Shown here: piece after piece, positions 1 to 5,646 of the stretch
How positions within the stretch are numbered: the stretch's first letter is position 1
Layout: each line of letters opens with the position of its first letter
Origin: Pseudobdellovibrionaceae bacterium
GTDB lineage: Bacteria; Bdellovibrionota; Bdellovibrionia; Bdellovibrionales; Bdellovibrionaceae
Reading direction: 5' to 3'
NCBI GenBank assembly: GCA_947374445.1
Contig: CANCBY010000125.1
Location: 1-7,032, forward strand
Length of the DNA: 7,032 nt
The notes under the pieces: generated by a model
Told to the model about the DNA's origin: nothing
What the model saw: the letters and a program-made list of their open reading frames with translations, nothing else
Database searches by the model: none
Made by a program: the position numbers and the translations under genes

Positions 1-188
1 ACATCGTAATCTGTTTTTTTCAAACTCTCTTGCAGGCGATGATAGCCCCAGCGCAAAGTCTCCCAGCCGCACTCGGCCTTAGGCTCATTTTGCGGTGGAT
101 TTTCGGCGTAAACTAAATGTGGCGGATGAGGAGCCAAACACGCGGCTACAATCTGACCTACTCCCGTGTTGTTTTTTTTTGTATCCAT
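1..188 (-). CDS. Class III (LigB-type) extradiol ring-cleavage dioxygenase, N-terminal part
   Basis: This is the 5' portion (62 full codons) of a gene that continues past the left edge, read on the minus strand from ATG at 188-186. The translation includes QIVAACLAPHPPHLVY (residues 12-27), then PPQNEP, CGWETLRWGY and an end at TDYDV. A short beta strand followed by a His-Pro motif (H21/H24 here) near the N-terminus is typical of LigB-superfamily class III extradiol dioxygenases, where the first His is an Fe(II) ligand. The family opens catechol or aminophenol rings next to the hydroxyls using O2, in the cytoplasm. It starts 19 bp after the stop of the semialdehyde dehydrogenase, so the two are probably co-transcribed. 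That context fits, because the dehydrogenase would oxidise a ring-cleavage aldehyde. Nine consecutive A bases lie just after the start codon. The assignment rests on N-terminal flavour and context; the rest of the protein and the exact substrate cannot be seen. Confidence 0.7.
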   Translation of the reverse strand, partial: MDTKKNNTGVGQIVAACLAPHPPHLVYAENPPQNEPKAECGWETLRWGYHRLQESLKKTDYD

Positions 189-207
189 GATGCTTGCTCG
201 TTTTCTC

Positions 208-1662
208 TCAAGTTGTTGTTAGGCAGACGTTGACCATCTCTGTATAAAAATCCATGGAGTGCCTGCCACCCTCGCGACCAAGGCCTGAGGCTTTCATGCC
301 GCCAAAGGGGACCCGCAAATCTCTCTTCATCCAACTATTAATCCAGACCGTGCCTACATCCAAATTTTTTGCCACTGTTTGAGCTGTATTCAAATTTGAA
401 GTCCAAACTGAAGCCGACAAACCATAGCTCACGCCATTGGCTTTTTCGATCACTTCATCGAGGGTCTTAAATGACGACACCGTTACCACGGGACCAAAAA
501 TCTCTCTTTGCATGCAGGTAGAATTTTCTGCAAGACCGACAATCACCGTTGGCTCTAAAAAATATCCCTTGCTAAATTGGGCTGCAAGCTCGGGCCTACC
601 CCCGCCCATAAGAATCTTTCCACCTTCGTCCCGAGCTGTATTGATCATTGATTGCACTTTTTCAAGATGCTGGGCCGAAATCAAAGGCCCCATAAAGGTG
701 TCTTTTTGACTGGGGTCTCCCACTTTTAATTCTTTGATCTCTCTGACGAAGTCCTGCAAAAACTTTTCATATAAACTTTCTTCAACATAAATGCGAGAAC
801 CACAAAGACAGATCTCCCCTTGGTTCAAGAAACTCGAACGCAAGGTTGTCGCCAGCATTTTTTTGTAATCACAATCAGCAAAAATAATATTGGGGTTTTT
901 ACCCCCTAGCTCAAGGCTGAGCTTTTTGAAATGCTCAGCTGAGGACTGGATGACTTTTTTGCCAGTCTCTGAGCCGCCGGTAAAAGAAATCAACGGCACC
1001 TTTGGATGCTTGACCAAAGCATCACCTGCTTTGGCACCAGTCCCAAAGATCATGTTAACCACGCCGTTAGGAATTCCTGCTTCAGCTAAGAGTTCACAGA
1101 ACTTTGCTGCAGTCATCGAAGTGAACTCAGAGGGTTTGCACACGACCGTGTTACCAAAGGCAAGTGCGGGAGCAATTTTCCAAGTTAACAAATACAAAGG
1201 AAGATTCCAGGGAGAGATCAAACCTGCAACGCCCACAGGTTTTCTGAGAACGTAATTCATGCTCTCGGCGTCCATGACATTGCATTCGTTTTCTGAATGC
1301 AAAATAGCACCAGCAAAAAATCGAAAACTTTTTATTACGCGAGCCATATCCATTTGCTTTGCAATATACCAAGGTTTTCCTTGGTCCTTACTTTCAAGCT
1401 TTGCAAAGTCGTCGATATTTTTTTCAATGAGATCGGCAAGTTTATAAAGCTTTTGCGATCTATCCTCTGGGGAGGTCTTAGACCAACTCTTGAACGCTTT
1501 TTGTGCGGCTTCAACCGCTTGATCAATATCTCTGTGATCTGAATCAGCTAGCAGCGAAAAAACTTCTCCGGTGGCTGGATTAAAATTTTCGAGGTACTCA
1601 TTGCTTTTGGGTGCTAACCATTGGCCATCAATAAAATTTAAAACTTTTGTCGTTGTCATCAT
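208..1662 (-). CDS. 2-aminomuconate / 2-hydroxymuconate semialdehyde dehydrogenase (ALDH8-like)
   Basis: This is a full-length 484-aa NAD(P)+-dependent aldehyde dehydrogenase. Visible motifs are FIDGQW (10-15), SPWNLP with Asn153, FTGG (227-230) of the cofactor fold, LELGG with general base Glu251, NQGEICLC (280-287) with catalytic Cys285, EIFGPV (387-392) and PFGGMKASG (452-460). Long stretches such as the one around VGVAGLISPWNLPLYLLTWK closely match, from memory, animal ALDH8A1, the 2-aminomuconic semialdehyde dehydrogenase. Arg114 in FRFFA and Arg463 in GLGREGG occupy the places of the two substrate-carboxylate arginines described for bacterial AMSDH. It should oxidise a muconic semialdehyde to the dicarboxylate in a meta-cleavage or kynurenine-type route. 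The start overlaps the LLM stop in ATGATGA. The first ATG (1662) is chosen because GGAG lies about 11 nt upstream; the second ATG (1659) is possible. 2-Aminomuconate versus 2-hydroxymuconate semialdehyde cannot be decided from sequence. Confidence 0.9.
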   Translation of the reverse strand: MMTTTKVLNFIDGQWLAPKSNEYLENFNPATGEVFSLLADSDHRDIDQAVEAAQKAFKSWSKTSPEDRSQKLYKLADLIEKNIDDFAKLESKDQGKPWYIAKQMDMARVIKSFRFFAGAILHSENECNVMDAESMNYVLRKPVGVAGLISPWNLPLYLLTWKIAPALAFGNTVVCKPSEFTSMTAAKFCELLAEAGIPNGVVNMIFGTGAKAGDALVKHPKVPLISFTGGSETGKKVIQSSAEHFKKLSLELGGKNPNIIFADCDYKKMLATTLRSSFLNQGEICLCGSRIYVEESLYEKFLQDFVREIKELKVGDPSQKDTFMGPLISAQHLEKVQSMINTARDEGGKILMGGGRPELAAQFSKGYFLEPTVIVGLAENSTCMQREIFGPVVTVSSFKTLDEVIEKANGVSYGLSASVWTSNLNTAQTVAKNLDVGTVWINSWMKRDLRVPFGGMKASGLGREGGRHSMDFYTEMVNVCLTTT

Positions 1663-2843
1663 TGGGCCACTTTCTCCATAAACGTGCGCATTGATTTTTG
1701 AACAGCCTCATTGTCGTGATGATTAAAATCAAACCAAAGCATCAAGCGATCTTCCGGATGATATTTTTGCGCGATCAAGTCTTTGACCTCGGCAGCATCA
1801 CCAGCAATTGTATTGCCGACCGCCATCTCGACTTTTTTAGGATCAAGAGTGTTCTCCATTGCCGTCCAATAGTTCTTCCAAGCACGCTCTGCCATCGCCT
1901 TGGCTTTACCGCGATCTTGATCCAAAAAGAGCATCACAGTGCGAGGCATCTTAGCTCGTGACCAAGCACCTCCATCTTTGTGAAAATTCTGTTTCATTCG
2001 CGCGTGGGTCTCTTCGATCACCGCGGGAGGAGTGATCGACAAATTAAATACTCCCACCGGCAAAAACTGATTGGCTAAAATTTGCGTCTCCGGATCATGA
2101 CTACCAATGGTAAGGCTTAAGTTTTTTAGTTCCGTCTCAAAAGGAATCACTCCGACCTTTTCAAAATTCCAATGATGAGGCAAAAGTACACGGTCTTGAG
2201 AAGATGTCCCGGCCAAGGTCTTTACCTTTTGCCAGAGTTCGGGCTCGCGAAAGTCCTGAGGAGTCAAATAGCGATCTGAAATATCTTTCGAAGAAATTTT
2301 TTCGCCGCGCAAAAGCCGCAAAAATACCTCAGTGCCCTCTTGAAAGTATTTATTTTTGATTACATCCCACGCTAAGGCCTCAAGCTCACTCTGCGGTCTA
2401 AAGCCGTAAGGTGTATTCGAAAACGGAAAGCGCCCTGCTGCAAAACCGATTTCAATTTTGCGAGACTCAGAATTTTCTAAATTATGTAAAGTCAAAAAAG
2501 TTCGCAAGGCTTCGGCGTGCGCAATCGGTCCGCCATTGCAAATAATATTTCGAATAGCTGAACCAATATTGATCTTTTTGGTCTGGGCAAACACTTTGTG
2601 CGCTACCTGAAGGATATCTGTATTTAGGCCAATCTCGCCGCGAAAGTGCGGAATCACGGCTCCTGGATTCTCTTTTTGCACCTGACATGATAGATGCGTC
2701 TCAGCCACCCAAGCTGTGCCAAAACCCAGCTGGTCTGACAAACGGATCTGGTCAAAAAAACTATTAAACATCTGCCGTTCACTTGGTAAAAAACCATCGA
2801 CTTCAGTTTGGCAGATCGAAAGAAAAATATCGTATGTTCGCAT
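1659..2843 (-). CDS. LLM-class (luciferase-like) flavin-dependent oxidoreductase/monooxygenase
   Basis: A 394-aa protein of the bacterial luciferase-like family: a cytoplasmic TIM barrel using reduced FMN or F420, usually as a two-component monooxygenase. Family signatures are the N-terminal strand YDIFLSI (4-10), SDQLGFGTAWVAETHL (36-51, matching the WvaExH region), the INIGSAIRN strand (91-99), the KIEIGFAAGRF region (129-139), and a C-terminal GDAAEVKDLI helix followed by LMLWFDF. The ATG at 2843 is preferred because GAGGA lies 9 nt upstream; a TTG two codons earlier (2849) sits only 3 nt from that sequence. It begins 17 bp after the SDR stop and its stop overlaps the dehydrogenase start by 4 bp, so translation of the two is probably coupled. 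In this operon it could hydroxylate or otherwise oxygenate the aromatic substrate before ring cleavage, but that is inference. No flavin reductase partner is visible in the window. Confidence 0.87.
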   Translation of the reverse strand: MRTYDIFLSICQTEVDGFLPSERQMFNSFFDQIRLSDQLGFGTAWVAETHLSCQVQKENPGAVIPHFRGEIGLNTDILQVAHKVFAQTKKINIGSAIRNIICNGGPIAHAEALRTFLTLHNLENSESRKIEIGFAAGRFPFSNTPYGFRPQSELEALAWDVIKNKYFQEGTEVFLRLLRGEKISSKDISDRYLTPQDFREPELWQKVKTLAGTSSQDRVLLPHHWNFEKVGVIPFETELKNLSLTIGSHDPETQILANQFLPVGVFNLSITPPAVIEETHARMKQNFHKDGGAWSRAKMPRTVMLFLDQDRGKAKAMAERAWKNYWTAMENTLDPKKVEMAVGNTIAGDAAEVKDLIAQKYHPEDRLMLWFDFNHHDNEAVQKSMRTFMEKVAQ

Positions 2844-2860
2844 TTTCAAAAATCCTCTAC

Positions 2861-3637
2861 TTAAAGAACGGGAGTGCGCCCACCATCCACCGGAAGATTA
2901 ATTCCTGTGATTGCACTTGAAGCCCCGATAGCCAAAAATCCAATAGCGGCTGCTACTTCCTCAGGCGTGCAAAATTTTCCGGTGGGAGTTTGGCTCTTCC
3001 AATTTTTTTCAACATCCGCCTCAGAAATTTTGAGTTTTTCAGCGGTAGCCTTACGTAAAGAATCAAGGCGCGGAGTCATTGTGTATCCTGGCAAAATATT
3101 ATTCACAGTGATGCCATAAGCGCCAAGCTCTTGCGACAAAGTCTTTGCCCAGCTCCCCATCGCTGCACGAATAGTATTCGAAACCCCAAGGTTTGGAATA
3201 GGAACTTTGACCGAAGTCGAGATCACGTTGATGATGCGTCCATGATTTTGCGCTTTCATCCCTGGCACCAATAGCTTTGCTAAATTTTGACTCACTAAAA
3301 CATGTTCGGTAAAGCCCTTCAAAAATTCGCCGTCATCAGCCTCAAGCAATGGCCCCGCTTTAGGACCGCCGGAATTATTCACCAAAATTTGAATCGGCCC
3401 AACCTCTGCCATGAGTTTTGTGATTTGATTCTTAAGGCCGACTAAATCACCCAGATCTTGCACCACCGCTCGATGACCTGCTTGTGAGCCGCCCGGCAGT
3501 TCCCGCACTAACCGCTCGAGCTTTTCTTGACTGCGAGCCAGCGCAAAAACTTGCACTCCCGCTGCTGCTAGATGTTTTGCCGTTGCTTCACCGATACCTT
3601 GAGAGGCACCACAGACGAGAGCTTTGAGTTTTTCCAT
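2861..3637 (-). CDS. SDR-family protein with atypical active site (3-oxoacyl-ACP reductase-like)
   Basis: A 258-aa Rossmann-fold short-chain dehydrogenase/reductase of normal classical-SDR length. It has a cofactor loop CGASQGIG (9-16), NNSGG (87-91, variant of NNAG), INVIST (136-141) with the catalytic-Ser position at 140-142, NNILPGY (179-185) and the C-terminal LPVDGG (248-253). At the place of the catalytic YxxxK, where classical members read like YSASKAAV, this protein has S153-N-T-I-R157 followed by AAM, so both Tyr and Lys are missing. A known SDR subgroup (BKR-like SDR-like, cd05344 as I recall) shows the same deviation. It is the first gene of the catabolic operon. GAGAG lies about 9 nt before the ATG at 3637. 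It might reduce or oxidise a pathway intermediate, or have another role; the usual SDR chemistry should not be assumed. Confidence 0.87.
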   Translation of the reverse strand: MEKLKALVCGASQGIGEATAKHLAAAGVQVFALARSQEKLERLVRELPGGSQAGHRAVVQDLGDLVGLKNQITKLMAEVGPIQILVNNSGGPKAGPLLEADDGEFLKGFTEHVLVSQNLAKLLVPGMKAQNHGRIINVISTSVKVPIPNLGVSNTIRAAMGSWAKTLSQELGAYGITVNNILPGYTMTPRLDSLRKATAEKLKISEADVEKNWKSQTPTGKFCTPEEVAAAIGFLAIGASSAITGINLPVDGGRTPVL

Positions 3638-3641
3638 GGGC

Positions 3642-3670
3642 GAATTCTCTCGCGACTAAAGAGAGGATTC
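3642..3670. promoter_or_regulatory. Inverted repeat in leader of SDR-LLM-ALDH-dioxygenase operon (possible operator)
   Basis: GAATTCTCTC (3642-3651) and GAGAGGATTC (3661-3670) form a 10-bp dyad with one mismatch and a 9-bp spacer. It lies within the 66-bp gap before the SDR start, and its left arm contains the GAGAG sequence that would serve as the SDR ribosome binding site. A similar half-site, AGAGAATC, lies at 3698-3705 at the end of the preceding gene. The position suits a repressor operator or a leader hairpin affecting translation. No T-tract follows on either strand, so it is not a typical terminator. Confidence 0.4.
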
Positions 3671-3703
3671 AAGCTCGAAGTGCCTGACAATTAGTGCAGA
3701 GAA

Positions 3704-4285
3704 TCAGCGCGGAATTTGATTCGCGATACTTTTAATTGCCTGCGGGATTGCGGCCTCATCAAGCGGAGATAGCCCCAGCTCTTGAGTGAGGGCGCGGGCA
3801 TTCACCAGGCAGAGGCTACGGATCGCAGTCACTGTGTTGACGCTCAGAGCACACGCCTTGTAAAAGGCCTGCGCCTGCGGCTTCAATAAAGGTGTTGCAA
3901 GCCATATTTTTTTAAGATTCCCAAGCCGAGCTCCCGCGTCCAAAACTTCTTGTGGTGTGTCGTGAACTTCCTCAAAAGTCTTTTTCTTCATTTGATCTCT
4001 TGTAGGCAAGGCCTTTGCGAGCTCGGAGAGCTGCTCGGCAAATCGAAGCTTCAGTTCGCGCTCAGAATTCTTGCTCAAATCGTTGGTTTTAACGGTCTCT
4101 GCTGGAGCCGCCGAAGACCCTTGTTGCGGCTCAAAAGTTGGAACCACTTGGGGCCTTGCCGACTGCATCTGAGCCGGCTCAGGTTCTGGCTCAGTGACTT
4201 GCTGTGATTTTTTTAAAGTGGCAAAATAACCGACAACTAAAATCAGCACTACTGCTACCGCCAGCCTTAATGCTCTCTTACTCAC
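3704..4285 (-). CDS. Hypothetical protein with N-terminal membrane anchor and Pro/Glu-rich linker
   Basis: A 193-aa protein of no family I recognise. Residues 2-7 are basic, then residues 8-23 form one hydrophobic helix, which reads as an uncleaved signal anchor with the remainder in the periplasm. A linker with EPEPEP (32-37), rich in Pro, Gln and Ala, follows to about residue 65. The rest (about 70-193) is predominantly helical in appearance and holds two cysteines (C145, C159) that could pair. Translation starts at GTG (4285-4283), which overlaps the stop of the upstream gene in GTGA. GAGG lies 7 nt before it, which supports this start and suggests coupled translation. It is probably made together with the HExxH protein and may act with it at the cell envelope. 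It is separated by 66 bp from the SDR operon, so read-through into that operon is possible. Confidence 0.8.
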   Translation of the reverse strand: MSKRALRLAVAVVLILVVGYFATLKKSQQVTEPEPEPAQMQSARPQVVPTFEPQQGSSAAPAETVKTNDLSKNSERELKLRFAEQLSELAKALPTRDQMKKKTFEEVHDTPQEVLDAGARLGNLKKIWLATPLLKPQAQAFYKACALSVNTVTAIRSLCLVNARALTQELGLSPLDEAAIPQAIKSIANQIPR

Positions 4286-5304
4286 TTAATCGCCTCAACA
4301 ATTTCTGGAGTTGGATCATATTCCAAGGGTTGTACCTCTTTGCCATCAATACCCATTATTTTCAGGGTAGAAAGAATGCGCGACAAATCTGAAGCCAATA
4401 CAAGCTTCATGATTTCGGCCTGCTCGACAGGGCAGCTCCCGTCAGCTTGGCAGCCTTCGAGTGCCGACTGCATCAACAATGCAGCCACTCGGTAAGGCCC
4501 ATTGGCCGACTCATCACAAGCATATAGACCTTCCAACTCATGGCCCTCTGGGCACTGAATGTGAGGAAAAGTTCCGCTATCACCATTGCCATCTCCATGA
4601 CGAGACTCATGCACCAAAGTTCGAAGCCTTCGTATGCGATTGGCAAAATTACGACGTGGGTCAGTCCCCTGCTCAAGCTTGCTATAACCAAACAAACCTT
4701 CGCCCACACGAAAAATTCCTACCTGTGAAGAATCAATCGCAACCACTCCAACGCCATCAATCTTGACACCCATAAATGCATTTTTATAACGGAAGTACGG
4801 AAATATCCGCGATGTCACATTGGCCATCATGACCTTGCCTGTGGTGCTGACTTGCAAATTTGAGTTCTTGCGTGAGTTATCAATCGCGCGAGCGCGCAAG
4901 GTCTTGCTCAAATTATCAATTGTTTTTTTATTCTTGTAGCTATCAATTGGAGTTAAGTCCGAAGCTAAAACGTAAACAACTTTAGGTGCCAAAACAACAA
5001 GCGATTTGCTGGGAGTATCGAATCTTTCATCGACAATATAGCGAGCTCTTTGTTGCAACCAAGCTTCTAAGTTTTTTCCATTGGTCTCATGAAGTCCAAA
5101 AACACGAGCTAGCTCGCCATCGGAATCCTGCCAATTGACCTGACCTAAAAGGCGCAAGTCTCCATCAAGCAAATCTCGTTGCCAGCTAGGCACCAACCGC
5201 CCGTACTGAAGACGCAAGCTTTCTGATGCAAAAACTTGCAATCCCGACAACAAAAGCATCAGTATGCCAAATTGAAATGCAGCTTTTTTTACCAATGCCC
5301 GCAT
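4282..5304 (-). CDS. Exported putative zinc metallopeptidase-like protein with HESRH motif
   Basis: A 340-aa protein beginning with a signal peptide: basic residues at 2-7, a hydrophobic core at 9-24, and a likely cut after VFA (about residue 27), with no lipobox cysteine. The mature part contains LVHESRH (230-236), an HExxH motif expected to bind zinc. It is followed by a Gly/Asp-rich segment, H248, and CPEGHELEGLYACDESANGPY (251-271, split here by key residues C251, H255, E256, C263, D264). Two more cysteines at C285 and C291 suggest two disulfides and export. A third metal ligand could be one of H248, H255, E256 or D264. Start is ATG at 5304 with AAGGA just upstream. The downstream anchored protein overlaps by 4 bp. 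I do not recognise a named peptidase family, so activity and substrate are unknown; it could also be a non-catalytic envelope protein. Confidence 0.8.
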   Translation of the reverse strand: MRALVKKAAFQFGILMLLLSGLQVFASESLRLQYGRLVPSWQRDLLDGDLRLLGQVNWQDSDGELARVFGLHETNGKNLEAWLQQRARYIVDERFDTPSKSLVVLAPKVVYVLASDLTPIDSYKNKKTIDNLSKTLRARAIDNSRKNSNLQVSTTGKVMMANVTSRIFPYFRYKNAFMGVKIDGVGVVAIDSSQVGIFRVGEGLFGYSKLEQGTDPRRNFANRIRRLRTLVHESRHGDGNGDSGTFPHIQCPEGHELEGLYACDESANGPYRVAALLMQSALEGCQADGSCPVEQAEIMKLVLASDLSRILSTLKIMGIDGKEVQPLEYDPTPEIVEAIK

Positions 5305-5341
5305 AAATCCTTATCGTTTTACGATACCTCTTCAAACAAAC

Positions 5342-5369
5342 AGGTTTGGCATTTGAATTTGCCAAACCT
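5342..5369. promoter_or_regulatory. Perfect 10-bp inverted repeat upstream of HESRH gene
   Basis: AGGTTTGGCA (5342-5351) and TGCCAAACCT (5360-5369) are exact reverse complements around an 8-bp AT-rich centre. The dyad ends 37 bp before the ATG of the leftward HESRH gene. With 28 bp in total and palindromic half-sites it fits either a dimeric regulator site or a stable leader hairpin. A terminator is unlikely, because it lies between divergent 5' ends and has no proper T-tract. Confidence 0.5.
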
Positions 5370-5545
5370 AATATTTACCGTCCTATATTATTAGGATTAA
5401 TTTCCCATTATTCACCAAGAATAATGTTCGGTGAGCTAAGTAGCTCGAATCGAGCCAAACTCAAGTTAGGGTAAATCGACTTGAAAGAGAAACTCTGCCA
5501 ATGATCTCGACATCGAGTCGCTCAACGGCACCCCTGTTAAACTTT

Positions 5546-5575
5546 TTGACAGGCGTCTGACAAAGCTCAAATAAA
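5546..5575 (+). promoter_or_regulatory. Candidate sigma-70-like promoter for secreted metzincin
   Basis: A perfect -35 hexamer TTGACA (5546-5551) is followed after 18 bp by AATAAA (5570-5575), which matches four of six -10 positions. The predicted transcript start near 5582 gives a leader of about 65 nt to the ATG at 5647, but only about 14 nt to the alternative TTG at 5596. The spacer length and the weak -10 keep this a candidate only. Confidence 0.35.
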
Positions 5576-5646
5576 ACTCAAAACACTGAGTCCTTTTGCA
5601 ATCCATAGCCTCTCAGCAAGCCCATAATTTGAACTTACAAAATGAA

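Larger units (their letters stand above)
5305..5646. other. Divergent intergenic region dense in inverted repeats
   Basis: About 340 bp between divergent genes with no convincing ORF. It holds a series of dyads: 5342-5351/5360-5369 (10 bp perfect), 5367-5373/5389-5395 (7 bp), 5406-5413/5419-5426 (8 bp), 5433-5438/5441-5446 (6 bp), 5443-5447/5451-5455 (5 bp), 5461-5466/5479-5484 (6 bp) and 5506-5509/5514-5517 (4 bp). Several share bases and so are mutually exclusive as RNA stems. A weak leftward promoter candidate, TTGGTG (5413-5418) with CCTAAT (5390-5395) at 17 bp, would put the first dyad in the leader of the HESRH gene. The right end carries a rightward promoter candidate, annotated separately. 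Confidence 0.6.

Noticed and set aside
437..709. Plus-strand open frames inside the aldehyde dehydrogenase (also 890-1255, 1259-1447, 1297-1542)
   Set aside because: They lie antisense to a full-length, motif-complete ALDH, and their translations show no domain, signal or family resemblance.
2844..2849. TTG start at 2849 for the LLM oxidoreductase
   Set aside because: The GAGGA sequence is 3 nt from TTG but 9 nt from the ATG at 2843, which is the better spacing and codon.
3642..3670. Dyad before the SDR gene as a rho-independent terminator
   Set aside because: No T-tract follows the stem on either strand, and the arm overlaps the ribosome site of the next gene.
4461..4766. Plus-strand open frames inside the HESRH gene (4461-4766, 4540-4728), plus-strand 3950-4207, and minus-strand frame 4473-4709
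   Set aside because: They are shadows of the coding frame that carries the signal peptide and HExxH motif; they have no ribosome site or recognisable content.
5596..5646. TTG start at 5596 for the metzincin
   Set aside because: It would put 17 polar residues ahead of an otherwise standard signal peptide and lie only about 14 nt from the predicted transcript start. ATG at 5647 is simpler, though neither has a strong ribosome site.
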